Part shown: one piece after another, positions 35,082 to 43,559 of the stretch
How positions within the stretch are numbered: position 1 is the stretch's first letter
How the letters are laid out: each line of letters opens with the position of its first letter
Assembly (NCBI GenBank): GCA_013297745.1
Contig: JAAFIM010000017.1
Location: forward strand, 1 to 61,229
Origin: Chitinophagales bacterium
Lineage (GTDB): Bacteria; Bacteroidota; Bacteroidia; Chitinophagales; Saprospiraceae
Reading direction: 5' to 3'
DNA length: 61,229 nucleotides
Translations under genes and position numbers: made by a program
Notes under the pieces: generated by a model
The model's database searches: none
Told to the model about the DNA's origin: nothing
Seen by the model: the letters and a program-made list of their open reading frames with translations, nothing else

Positions 35082-36716
35082 ATGAAAATAGCCATTGCGC
35101 AGCTCAATTATCACATTGGGCATTTTGAACACAATCTCCAAAAAATGTTGGAAGCCACCCAAACTGCCAAACAGCAAGGGGCGGACATCGTCGTTTTTGG
35201 CGAATTGGCGGTTACGGGTTATCCACCGCGCGATTTTTTGGAATTTAACGATTTTATCAACCAATGTGAGCGGGTGATAGCTCGCCTCGCACAAGCTGCT
35301 CAAGGTATAGCTATAGCTGTGGGCGCGCCCTGCCGCAATCCCGAAGTGGAGGGCAAAGATTTGTTCAACTCGGCTTTTTTCTTGGCTGACGGCAAAATTC
35401 AGCACGTTACCCACAAAACGCTGTTGCCGACTTATGATATTTTTGATGAATATCGCTATTTTGAACCCGCTTTTGCTTGGCAAGTGTTGGAATATCAGGG
35501 CAAAAGGATAGCCTTGAGCATCTGTGAGGATATTTGGAATGTGGGGAATGAAAACCCTTTGTATAGAATTTCTCCCTTGGATGAGATGCACAAACAGGGT
35601 TTTGATTTAATCCTTAACCTTTCCGCTTCGCCGTTTGCACACACGCACGCTCAAGACCGAATTAATGCAGTTCGCGCCAATGTGCAACGCTATAACGCGC
35701 CTATGTTTTACGTCAATCACGTAGGTTCACAAACTGAAGTGGTTTTTGACGGGGGGAGTTTGGTGATGTCGCCCAATGGAGAATACACAGAATTACCCTA
35801 TTTTGAGGAAATGGTGCAAACTTTTGATGTGGATGCGGTACAAAATCAGTTGCATACTCAAGCTCAACCCAAAGAGAAGATTAAACTTATCCACGATGCG
35901 CTTATTTTGGGTATCAAAGATTATTTTAGAAAATTGGGGTTGAAAAAAGCCATTTTAGGACTTTCTGGGGGCATAGATTCAGCTATAGTGGCGGTTTTAG
36001 CCCAACGCGCTTTGGGTAGTCAAAACGTGCGCTGTATTTTATTACCTTCTCAATACTCTTCTGACCATTCTATCAACGATGCGCGCCGCTTAGCCGAAAC
36101 TATCAACGTGCAATATGATTTGATTTATATTGAAGATATTTATAAAGAATATGAAGCCGCGCTCAAGCCTTTCTTTGCGGGTACAAAACCCGATATTACT
36201 GAAGAAAATCTACAGGCGCGCATACGCGGGATGTTGCTAATGGCTATATCTAATAAATTTGGGCATATTCTATTAAACACTTCCAACAAAAGCGAAGCTG
36301 CTGTAGGTTATGGTACTTTATACGGGGATATGGCTGGTGGTTTGGCTGTGATTGGGGATGTTTATAAAACCGAAATTTACGAATTGGCTCGTTATATCAA
36401 CAAAGACGGGGAGGTTATTCCCAACAACACGATTAAAAAAGCCCCCTCTGCTGAGTTGCGTTTTGACCAAAAAGATTCGGATAGCTTGCCCGATTACGAT
36501 GTGTTGGATAAAATTTTATACCAATATATTGAATTGCGCCAAGGTCCCAAAGAGTTGGTGGCTATGGGCTTTGACGAGTTACTGGTGCGCCGTGTGCTGC
36601 GCTTGGTGAATATCAACGAGTTTAAACGCGCTCAATTTGCGCCTATCTTACGGGTGTCGTCCAAAGCATTCGGTATGGGCAGACGTATGCCTATAGTGGG
36701 CAAATATCTGGGTTAA
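35082..36716 (+). CDS. nadE: Glutamine-dependent NAD+ synthetase
   Basis: 544 residues, the usual two-domain form. The N-terminal nitrilase domain supplies ammonia: Glu41 in FGELAVTGYPPRD, Lys112 in HKTLLPTYD, Cys148 in LSICEDIW. The C-terminal synthetase domain adenylates and amidates deaminated NAD: P-loop LGLSGGIDSAIVA (near 292), NTSNKSEAAVGYGTLYGDMAGG, PSAELRFDQKDSDSLPDYD. The catalytic set is complete. It catalyses the last step of NAD biosynthesis in the cytosol. Followed by a 21-bp repeat array. Confidence 0.95.
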   Translation: MKIAIAQLNYHIGHFEHNLQKMLEATQTAKQQGADIVVFGELAVTGYPPRDFLEFNDFINQCERVIARLAQAAQGIAIAVGAPCRNPEVEGKDLFNSAFFLADGKIQHVTHKTLLPTYDIFDEYRYFEPAFAWQVLEYQGKRIALSICEDIWNVGNENPLYRISPLDEMHKQGFDLILNLSASPFAHTHAQDRINAVRANVQRYNAPMFYVNHVGSQTEVVFDGGSLVMSPNGEYTELPYFEEMVQTFDVDAVQNQLHTQAQPKEKIKLIHDALILGIKDYFRKLGLKKAILGLSGGIDSAIVAVLAQRALGSQNVRCILLPSQYSSDHSINDARRLAETINVQYDLIYIEDIYKEYEAALKPFFAGTKPDITEENLQARIRGMLLMAISNKFGHILLNTSNKSEAAVGYGTLYGDMAGGLAVIGDVYKTEIYELARYINKDGEVIPNNTIKKAPSAELRFDQKDSDSLPDYDVLDKILYQYIELRQGPKELVAMGFDELLVRRVLRLVNINEFKRAQFAPILRVSSKAFGMGRRMPIVGKYLG

Positions 36717-36792
36717 TACTTTGTTTAAACTTATATGTTGTAATCAACCATCTTACTATTTAATATAATCAATTAATAAAATTATTTTAAAA

Positions 36793-37023
36793 ATTGATTA
36801 CAACATTCAACGCATTGATTACAACATTCAACGCATTGATTACAACATTCAACGCATTGATTACAACATTCAACGCATTGACTACAACATTCAACGCATT
36901 GATTACAACATTCAACGCATTGACTACAACATTCAACGCATTGATTACAACATTCAACGCATTGATTACAACATTCAACACATTGATTACAATATTCAAC
37001 GCATTGACTACAACATTCAACGC
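36793..37023. repeat. 21-bp tandem repeat array, 11 units
   Basis: Eleven 21-nt units (36793, 36814 and so on to 37003) contain GA[TC]TACAACATTCAACGC. Variation is light: GATT/GACT at units 5, 7 and 11, and single changes in units 9 and 10. Since 21 is a multiple of three, both strands are open and give artificial heptapeptide frames. A partial inverted copy (TTGTAATCAA) lies at about 36737-36746. This is most of the 353-nt gap between nadE and the gene at 37070; nothing else is visible in it. Confidence 0.95.
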
Positions 37024-37069
37024 ACTAACTATAATTTATTAACCATTTAACAACAAAAAAATCAACCGT

Positions 37070-37696
37070 ATGACTAAAATTTCTTTTTTGCCAACTGCTG
37101 AATCCGAAAAAAGACAATGGCTGGCTCATTTTCAAACCAACTTGTCTCGTTTTGCTAACACGCTAAATATAGACCCTACTGATGTGCAGTTGCTGGATAA
37201 TGAATTAACTAAATCTGTTGAAAACATAGATAGCGTTTATGCTAAAAATACAGAGTTAGATGAAATTATAGAGCTTCGTAATGAACATAGAAAATCTTTT
37301 TTCCCTCAATTAAGCGAGTTTATCCGCCGCGCCAAAACTAGCAAGTACTACAGCAAAGCGCTGGGTGAGTCTATGGGTATAGAAAATTACGTATCCGTAA
37401 AATCCGAAAAAACGGTAGCTAACTCTTCTAAGCTAAAAGTAGCTATAAGCGTAAGCGTTCAAAAAGTAGAATTTAATTTTAAACGTCCAAACGGACACGC
37501 TATACGCATATTTTGCCGCCGTGCTAACGAAATTGAATTTACTTTGTTATCTGTTTCTACTATAGCAGAATATGTAGATATTCGCGCCAATATTCAAAAC
37601 GCAGTAGCTGAAAAGCGAGAGTATTATTTTGTACTAACCAAAAAAGATAAAGAAAGCGACCGTTCTAACATTCACGCCGTAGCTGTATTGATGTAA
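37070..37696 (+). CDS. Hypothetical protein
   Basis: 208 residues, no signal peptide. The N-terminal half is helical (RQWLAHFQTNLSRFANTLNI, DVQLLDNELTKSVENIDSVY, SEFIRRAKTSKYYSKALGESMG); the C-terminal half is beta-rich with VAISVSVQKVEFNFKRPNGH, AIRIFCRRANEIEFTLLS and an EKREYYFVLTKKDKESDRS strand, possibly a fibronectin-III-like fold. No family recognised. It stands alone between a repeat array and the DUF4241 gene 38 nt downstream. Confidence 0.75.
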   Translation: MTKISFLPTAESEKRQWLAHFQTNLSRFANTLNIDPTDVQLLDNELTKSVENIDSVYAKNTELDEIIELRNEHRKSFFPQLSEFIRRAKTSKYYSKALGESMGIENYVSVKSEKTVANSSKLKVAISVSVQKVEFNFKRPNGHAIRIFCRRANEIEFTLLSVSTIAEYVDIRANIQNAVAEKREYYFVLTKKDKESDRSNIHAVAVLM

Positions 37697-37734
37697 TAAT
37701 AATTATCATTAACAACTACAAAATTATATTTACT

Positions 37735-39492
37735 ATGAAATTACATTCTCTCGGCCAATTTGAGGTCAATTCAGGCGAAATTATCATCTCTGACCCTTGC
37801 TATGATGCCGAAGGGCAGGGCTTGCCCGCTATAAAAGGAACTTGGAATGCTTATATGCTAAAAGCAACTTTGCAAACGGGCTGGGGCGAAGACAATCGCT
37901 GCGCTTTTTTATTCGCACATTTGGCTTCTGCGCCTGTAGAATACGACGATGCGGTTTGGTTGCCGCTCGAAACAGGCACTGGAGTAGATTCTGGCCAAGC
38001 GGGTATTTTTGATGCTAAATTTTATCGGAACGAATCAGTAGTGACCGAAACTATAGAAAATCCTTTGACGGGCGAAAATCGCTGGTATGATTTATGTTGT
38101 AGCCGCACATTGAGCGAGGTGGGAGCGGGGACTATTCCCTATGGTTGTGTATCGAGTTCGGGTTGGGGAGATGGGTTTTACCCCGCTTTTGGGGTGTACA
38201 AAGGTAAGCAATTGGTGGCTATAGCTTTACATTTTCAGGTGGTTTTTGGGTTGATGCCTGCTATGTCTGGTTTTGAAAAAAATATAGCCAAATTGATGAA
38301 AGACAACAACTTGAAGCTTTTGCCCAAATTTGTCAATCAAGCGCTTGCTGATACAGCCCATAAAAGTTTTGATGCTGAAGGTTTTGTACCCGATTTGGCG
38401 ATAACGCAACCTTCTTACGCTCATTTCAACGACTTGTTTTTTGTGCGGGCTGCTCAATATACCAAAAAACAGGATTTCTTATGCTATTTTATAGAAAATT
38501 TGCCTAATGCGGGGCAGTTTTTGGATATAGAGTTTTTTATTGATAATAAGCAAGTGGAGTTGTTGTCCAAAATTCAAAAATTTATCCCTACTATAGATAA
38601 TATGGGGGTTTTGAACGCTTTATTTTATCTGCGGGATGAAGAGGTTGCTTTGCAGTTATCCAAAGTTTTGGTAGAAATTGGTATAAATCCCAACCCTGCT
38701 TCGCGCTTTAATTGGGAAGAGCCGTTTATTTTTAAATTATTTAATAATAATGATTTCCAACCCGCTTTGGCTGAATTTTGGTTGAAACAGGGGGTTAATC
38801 CCAACGCTACCCACGAGGAAAAAACAGTTTGGCAGCACACAACTTTGGCTGATACTCAGTTGGAATTGTTGTCAAAATATACAGATTTGGGCGAATTGAA
38901 ACCAGTCAAAAAATCTACAAGAGGACGCAAAAAGAAAGCCGAAAATGTAACCGAACCCGCGCAGGAAAATAATGTTGCTGAACAAAACGCTGAAGTTGAA
39001 TTAGCTAATGACGAAAAACTTAGATTTAGCGAATTTGTAAATACGGAACTAGCCAATCAAGAATTAGCAGCCCAAAAAGTAGCGCAAGAATTGGACAAAT
39101 TGAAGCAAGAAGTGAGCGATATTCTCCAAGAAATCATTATAAGCCCTAAATCTAAAAAGGCTAAAAAAGGCAAAAAGTCCAAAAAAGACCCGAAAGCCAA
39201 AGGCAAAAAGGCTAAAAAAGACCCAAAAGCCAAAGGCAAAAAGGCTAAAAAAGACCCAAAAGCCAAAGGCAAAAAGGCTAAAAAAGACCTAAAAACCAAA
39301 GGCAAAAAGTCTAACTCTAAAAATTTGAAGAAATACCCTAAAAAAGTATTGCTCAAAAAAGGCAATTTCAAAAATATGGAAGCCAAAGTATTGGACAGCG
39401 ACGGTAAGTTTTATTTGGTAGAAATTGATTTGTTTGGCACAGCACACCAACAAGAAGTGCGGATAAAAAATACAGAAATTCTTAAAAAATAG
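37735..39492 (+). CDS. DUF4241 protein with Lys-rich repeat and KOW-like C-terminus
   Basis: 585 residues. Residues 1-170 match DUF4241: IIISDPCYD, IKGTWNAYM, RCAFLFAHL, VDSGQAGIFDAKFY, WYDLCC, SSSGWGDGFYPAFGVYKGKQLVAIALHF. Residues 190-385 are a helical, ankyrin-like region (VALQLSKVLVEIGINPNPASR, PALAEFWLKQGVNPNATHE). Residues about 480-525 are four 11-residue Lys-rich repeats (DPKAKGKKAKK), encoded by near-identical 33-nt units at about 39186-39300. Residues 538-585 (LLKKGNFKNMEAKVLDSDGK, YLVEIDLFG) look like a KOW motif as in NusG/ribosomal proteins. A Lys-rich tail plus KOW suggests nucleic-acid binding. trmB begins 2 nt after the stop. Confidence 0.8.
   Translation: MKLHSLGQFEVNSGEIIISDPCYDAEGQGLPAIKGTWNAYMLKATLQTGWGEDNRCAFLFAHLASAPVEYDDAVWLPLETGTGVDSGQAGIFDAKFYRNESVVTETIENPLTGENRWYDLCCSRTLSEVGAGTIPYGCVSSSGWGDGFYPAFGVYKGKQLVAIALHFQVVFGLMPAMSGFEKNIAKLMKDNNLKLLPKFVNQALADTAHKSFDAEGFVPDLAITQPSYAHFNDLFFVRAAQYTKKQDFLCYFIENLPNAGQFLDIEFFIDNKQVELLSKIQKFIPTIDNMGVLNALFYLRDEEVALQLSKVLVEIGINPNPASRFNWEEPFIFKLFNNNDFQPALAEFWLKQGVNPNATHEEKTVWQHTTLADTQLELLSKYTDLGELKPVKKSTRGRKKKAENVTEPAQENNVAEQNAEVELANDEKLRFSEFVNTELANQELAAQKVAQELDKLKQEVSDILQEIIISPKSKKAKKGKKSKKDPKAKGKKAKKDPKAKGKKAKKDPKAKGKKAKKDLKTKGKKSNSKNLKKYPKKVLLKKGNFKNMEAKVLDSDGKFYLVEIDLFGTAHQQEVRIKNTEILKK
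39186..39300 (+). repeat. 33-nt coding tandem repeat (Lys-rich)
   Basis: About 3.5 near-identical 33-nt units with GCCAAAGGCAAAAAGGCTAA encode the DPKAKGKKAKK repeats of the DUF4241 protein. Such arrays change length easily, so the repeat number may vary between strains. Confidence 0.85.
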
Positions 39493-39494
39493 CC

Positions 39495-40175
39495 ATGAGT
39501 AATAAAAATAAATTGGCGCGTTTTGCCGAAATGGATAATTTGCCCAATGTTTTTCAAAATGTGAGTTTTGAAAAGCCAGAAGCTAGAAATTATAAAGGCG
39601 AATTGCAAGCTATGTCAGGCCAATGGCAGGCGCATTTCAACAATCAAAATTTGATAACGTTGGAATTAGCTTGTGGCAAAGGCGATTATACGCGCGGCTT
39701 GGCTGGCGATTTTGCCCAGCGCAATTTTATCGGCGTGGATATAAAAGGCAACCGTATGTGGGTGGGCGCGAAAGAAGCATTGGATAAAAATATGCAAAAT
39801 GTGGCTTTTTTGAGAACTCAAATTGAACATTTAGACCACTTTTTCGCCCCGAAAGAAGTGTCGGAAATTTGGATAACTTTCCCCGACCCGCAGTTGGGCA
39901 AACCCAAAAAAAGGCTGACTTCGCCCCGTTATTTGGATTTGTACAAAAAAGTGCTGGCTGACGACCATTTTATGCACCTCAAAACCGACTCGCCCGAGTT
40001 GTACGAATACACTTTAGAGACTCTAAACGAGTTAAAGTTGCCCATTTTGTACCAAAACGACGATATTTACGCGCGTGAGTTGGACTTTCCCGAGTTGCGG
40101 CATCATACTTTTTACGAGCAAATGCACTTGGAGAATAAAAAAACGATAAAATATATCCGTTGGAAATTGTTTTAA
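39495..40175 (+). CDS. trmB: tRNA (guanine-N7-)-methyltransferase
   Basis: 226 residues. Class I SAM methyltransferase making m7G46 in tRNA. SAM motif LELACGKGDYTRGLA (residues 53-67), IGVDIKGNRMWVGAKEAL, and the family signature WITFPDPQLGKPKKRLTSPRYL (near 131). The usual LEIGxGxG reads LELACGKG, as in many Bacteroidota. It starts two bases after the DUF4241 stop, so translational coupling is likely. Confidence 0.93.
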   Translation: MSNKNKLARFAEMDNLPNVFQNVSFEKPEARNYKGELQAMSGQWQAHFNNQNLITLELACGKGDYTRGLAGDFAQRNFIGVDIKGNRMWVGAKEALDKNMQNVAFLRTQIEHLDHFFAPKEVSEIWITFPDPQLGKPKKRLTSPRYLDLYKKVLADDHFMHLKTDSPELYEYTLETLNELKLPILYQNDDIYARELDFPELRHHTFYEQMHLENKKTIKYIRWKLF

Positions 40176-40198
40176 AATAAGGACGTTAGGATTTTAAG

Positions 40199-41425
40199 AT
40201 GTCCTTAATCCGAATAACTATGAAGTATTTTCCCCTGTTTTTGTTAATTTCTGCCTGTTTGGTGGCTGGTTTGTTGGTTTCGCGGTTTCTAATCTCGCTT
40301 TCAGTGGGGGGATTTTTACTGCACGGACTATTGCAGCATCGGAGTTGGCAAGAGGGCAAAGACACGTTAAAGAACTTTTTTACAGACTTGCGCGGCTTAT
40401 CAGTAGCGGGGATTTTTCTCCTGCTTTTGCTGGGCGGCATAGGTTCTGAAGATACTCAAGAGTGGGCGGTTCGGCTTCGTGTCGGGCTGCCTCTTTTGTT
40501 GTTGCCGTTGGCTTTTGCGAGTTGGAAAACGATTAGCAAAACACAATATCTACAACTTTGGGCGGTTTTTAACACGCTTTTGTCTTTATTCAGTGTGGGA
40601 ATTTTCGTATATTTTTGCCTGCATTATGCCGAAATACAAGCGAGTTTCAAACACAGTAAAGCCATTCCTACGCCCAATAACGAGCATATTCGATACAGTT
40701 TGATGCTGTGTTTGGCTGTGTTTGCTGGTTTTGATTTATGGAAATCCAAATTTTATTTCAAATATCAGTTTGAAACCTACATTTATGCTGCTTGTGCGGT
40801 TTTTATGCTGTTTATGTTGCATTTAATCTCGGTCAGGAGTGGCTTGGTAGCTTTTTACGGAATTTCGTTTTTGTTGATATGCAGATGGATATTTTTAGAG
40901 CGGAAATTTTTGCTGGGAACGTTGATTTTATCCGCTTTTTTGAGCGCACCATTTTTAGCTTATCAGTTCGTGCCGAGTGTGCGCGCTAAGGTAGATTTGA
41001 CTTTTTATAATATAGAGTTGATAAAAAAGGGCGAAATTGGCGATTATTCCGACACGCAAAGGCTGCTTTCTTACCAAATAGCTTGGCGGTTGGCTAATCA
41101 AAACTTTTGGTTGGGCGTGGGCGTGGGCGATTTGAAGAGTGAATTGGAGCAGATTTACAAAACTGAATATCCACAGCAGCGATTTATGTTCCCGCACAAT
41201 CAATTTTTGATATTTTTTGCGGCTACGGGCATTTTGGGTTTGATATGGTTTTTAACCTGTTTTTTATTCCCTTTTTTCTACCAAAAAGCTTACCGCCACA
41301 AGGAAGTTTTAATCTTTTACGCTTGGACTTTGTTGGCTTTTATGACCGAATTGCCACTATTTATCAGCATTGGGGTTTTATTATATGTTTATTTTTTGTT
41401 CATAAGTTTGAAATTGGAGCGATAA
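40199..41425 (+). CDS. O-antigen ligase (Wzy_C) family membrane protein
   Basis: 408 residues with about ten hydrophobic segments (PLFLLISACLVAGLLVS, LRGLSVAGIFLLLLLGGIG, LRVGLPLLLLPLAFASW, TYIYAACAVFMLFMLHLIS). The periplasmic loop has NQNFWLGVGVGDLKSELE and PHNQFLIFFAATGILGLIWFL, the conserved Wzy_C His region; Arg in SVRSGLVAFYG fits the family's first site. It likely joins or polymerises glycans at the inner membrane. An ATG at 40220 gives a more typical N-terminus. A promoter for the next operon overlaps its last 20 bases. Confidence 0.85.
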   Translation: MSLIRITMKYFPLFLLISACLVAGLLVSRFLISLSVGGFLLHGLLQHRSWQEGKDTLKNFFTDLRGLSVAGIFLLLLLGGIGSEDTQEWAVRLRVGLPLLLLPLAFASWKTISKTQYLQLWAVFNTLLSLFSVGIFVYFCLHYAEIQASFKHSKAIPTPNNEHIRYSLMLCLAVFAGFDLWKSKFYFKYQFETYIYAACAVFMLFMLHLISVRSGLVAFYGISFLLICRWIFLERKFLLGTLILSAFLSAPFLAYQFVPSVRAKVDLTFYNIELIKKGEIGDYSDTQRLLSYQIAWRLANQNFWLGVGVGDLKSELEQIYKTEYPQQRFMFPHNQFLIFFAATGILGLIWFLTCFLFPFFYQKAYRHKEVLIFYAWTLLAFMTELPLFISIGVLLYVYFLFISLKLER

Positions 41426-41438
41426 ATGCGTATTTTTG
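41407..41438 (+). promoter_or_regulatory. Promoter of the ATPase/HNH defence-like operon
   Basis: TTTG at 41407-41410 and TATTTTTG at 41431-41438 are separated by exactly 20 nt, a full Bacteroidota consensus, 27 nt before the ATG at 41466. It lies mostly inside the 3' end of the preceding gene. It argues for the 41466 start rather than an in-frame upstream ATG at 41436. Confidence 0.8.
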
Positions 41439-41465
41439 CGCTCGCAAACCAAAACCTTTATCAGT

Positions 41466-42791
41466 ATGAAAATTTCCCGCATAGAAATCCAAGATTTCCA
41501 ACAGTTTAAAAATCTCAATATTGACCTTACTTATCCACAAGGACACGCCAAAGCTGGCCAACCTTTGGATAAAGTTTGTATTATTGGCCAAAATGGAACG
41601 GGTAAAACGACTATTTTGAAGTTGATACACGATTACATTTTAGCTAATCAAAGCGAGCAAATTTGGGAAAAATACGCTTTAATAAAAGAAGTTATTACAG
41701 AATCTCAACAAAAACAAAATACTATTATAACATTAATTGTTGATGAGTATAAAACACGTACCCTTTTCTCTTTTTCTTCTAGGTATAATTTTCGCTGTTC
41801 AAAAAAAGGGTTTAATCTTTTTCCGTTGACAAAGAAATTTATTTATATCCCTACGAATGCTTATACTTTAGTAACAACACCAACAGGAGTGCTTAATCCA
41901 AATCAATATTTGGTTGAAGATTATTTTAAACTAAACGATGAATTTCTTTTTTCTGTAAAAGGAGCTTTCTACAATAAAACATTCAGTTATCAAAAAGCTT
42001 TTAAAGAATTTTCTATGTCTGTAGTTAATGCTATTATAGAAAATCCAAATGAAAATTCAGCACTTAAAGTACAAAAATGGAGAAGAGAAAATCCTAATCC
42101 TTTAGAGGAAATAGCTTATTTCATTGATAAATTACTTGCGCCTGCTGGAATGAAATTAAAGACAACAGTAAATGAAGATAAAAATAATGTTGATATTCAA
42201 TTTATTTCGTTGCAAAATGGGAATGCTATACCTTTTGAGCAATTAAGTTCAGGTACAAAAAATATATTTTTGACTGCTTACGCTCTTTATCAACAAATTG
42301 AAAATGAATCTATTATTCTAATAGACGAACCCGAAAACTCGCTTTATCCTAATCTCCAGCGCGCTATTGTGCCGACTTATACGAGTTTGCGCCCAGATGC
42401 AGAAACGCAGTTCTTTTTTGCTACACATTCGCCAGTTATTGCTTCTTGTTTTGAGCCTTGGGAAATTGTGGATTTGGAGTTAGACGATGATAATCACGTC
42501 GTTAGGCATTTGTATTACGAGGGCGAAAACCACGTGGATAATTACTCTTTTTATCCAAAATATATGCGTTGGGATGAAATTTTGCGTGATGTTTTTGATT
42601 TAGAAGAAGAGGGCGGGGCAGAACGCAAAGGAGAGCTAAAAAAAGCAGGCGAGCTTAAAAAAGAATTGGATAAACTAAAAAACCTAGGTCATACAGCCAA
42701 AACAAATGATGAAATGCGGGTTTTATTAGATGAATATAAAAAATCTCTAACGAGGTTACAAATTTTTCCTAATCAAATTCCTACAAAATAG
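41466..42791 (+). CDS. PtuA-like ATPase (Septu-type defence)
   Basis: 441 residues from 41466. RecF/SMC-like ABC ATPase: N-terminal MKISRIEIQDFQQFKNLNI, Walker A IGQNGTGKTTI (41-48), ABC signature FEQLSSGTKN (near 258), Walker B SIILIDEPENSLYPNLQ (near 281), H-loop FFFATHSPVIAS. The C-terminal 100 residues are helical and charged (ERKGELKKAGELKKELDKL). An HNH-like gene begins one base after the stop. The pair ATPase then HNH is the arrangement of Septu (PtuA/PtuB). The stretch 41680-42310 is more AT-rich than its neighbours, which may reflect transfer. Another RecF-like/HNH system is possible. Confidence 0.85.
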   Translation: MKISRIEIQDFQQFKNLNIDLTYPQGHAKAGQPLDKVCIIGQNGTGKTTILKLIHDYILANQSEQIWEKYALIKEVITESQQKQNTIITLIVDEYKTRTLFSFSSRYNFRCSKKGFNLFPLTKKFIYIPTNAYTLVTTPTGVLNPNQYLVEDYFKLNDEFLFSVKGAFYNKTFSYQKAFKEFSMSVVNAIIENPNENSALKVQKWRRENPNPLEEIAYFIDKLLAPAGMKLKTTVNEDKNNVDIQFISLQNGNAIPFEQLSSGTKNIFLTAYALYQQIENESIILIDEPENSLYPNLQRAIVPTYTSLRPDAETQFFFATHSPVIASCFEPWEIVDLELDDDNHVVRHLYYEGENHVDNYSFYPKYMRWDEILRDVFDLEEEGGAERKGELKKAGELKKELDKLKNLGHTAKTNDEMRVLLDEYKKSLTRLQIFPNQIPTK

Positions 42792-42792
42792 T

Positions 42793-43524
42793 ATGCGGAA
42801 AATTACCAAAATTTGCGACCTTTCCACCATTTACAAGCAATGGGAAGAAAATTTGGAAGCTAATAATAACCCGCATCCAGATTTTGAACACAGTACAACA
42901 AGAAAAGATTTTTATCAAGATGTGAAAATGCAGCTTTTGCGTTGTCAGGGCGGACTTTGCATTTATTCAGAACAAAGACTTTGCCCATTAGAACTTTTGA
43001 CTGACAATAAATGGCAAGAAGGAAAATATATTTATCAAGACCAAGATAAGCAAGCGGAGGGCGATGTAGAACACTTTGATGACAAATTGAAAAAAGCCCC
43101 TTTAAATAAGGCTTGGCTTTGGGATAATCTATTTATGGCTCATCACACCATTAATATTAGAAAAAGTACAAAATCACTTGATTTACGTTTGAAACCTACC
43201 AATCCCAATTTTGACCCTTTTTATCTATTTGACTATGATTGTACAAAACACGAATTTCGTCCTAATGAAAATTTAGTGCATATTGATAAAATTTTGTACG
43301 ATGCTGTAAAAGATGCTATAAAAGTGCTAAGTCTTAATTCTATTAAGTGGAAAAGAAAAAAAAATTTAATCTGTTACGTGGCTGAAATATCTATCTCTAA
43401 AGAAAACCCGCCCAAAGCTGATGTCTATGAATATCCTACCGCTTGGGAGTTTTGGCAGCGACAACAAAATCAGAAAGCTCACCACCAAAGCGATAATTTA
43501 GTGTCTCCTGACGAATACGAATAA
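42793..43524 (+). CDS. PtuB-like HNH endonuclease (Septu-type defence)
   Basis: 243 residues. Residues 50-125 contain the elements of a PtuB/McrA-type HNH fold: RCQGGLCIYSEQRLC (Cys51, Cys56, Cys64), EGDVEHFDDK (Glu93-His94), then WLWDNLFMAHHTINIRKSTKS, equivalent to the W-NL-xxC-xxC-N-xxK block. The last Cys pair is replaced by His/His/Thr, so zinc ligands may differ or be lost; Asn121 is present. It starts one base after the ATPase gene, so both are translated together. In Septu, the ATPase and nuclease together degrade phage DNA or arrest growth. No other defence genes are visible within several kb. Confidence 0.82.
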   Translation: MRKITKICDLSTIYKQWEENLEANNNPHPDFEHSTTRKDFYQDVKMQLLRCQGGLCIYSEQRLCPLELLTDNKWQEGKYIYQDQDKQAEGDVEHFDDKLKKAPLNKAWLWDNLFMAHHTINIRKSTKSLDLRLKPTNPNFDPFYLFDYDCTKHEFRPNENLVHIDKILYDAVKDAIKVLSLNSIKWKRKKNLICYVAEISISKENPPKADVYEYPTAWEFWQRQQNQKAHHQSDNLVSPDEYE

Positions 43525-43552
43525 AAAAAAGCCCCAACTTTCGTTGAGGCTT
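43521..43552 (-). terminator. Terminator of the TonB-receptor gene (minus strand)
   Basis: AAGCCCCAAC and GTTGAGGCTT form a 10-bp stem with one mismatch and a TTTC loop; the run of A at 43523-43530 gives a U tract on the minus strand. It probably also marks the end of the convergent HNH gene. Confidence 0.75.
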
Positions 43553-43559
43553 ATCTGTG

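Noticed and set aside
36787-37042. Open frames on both strands in the 21-bp array
   Set aside because: The period is a multiple of three, so frames open automatically; no start context or partner.
39057-39386. Antisense repeat frame in the Lys-rich region
   Set aside because: Mirror of the 33-nt coding repeat (Leu/Phe-rich), no independent support.
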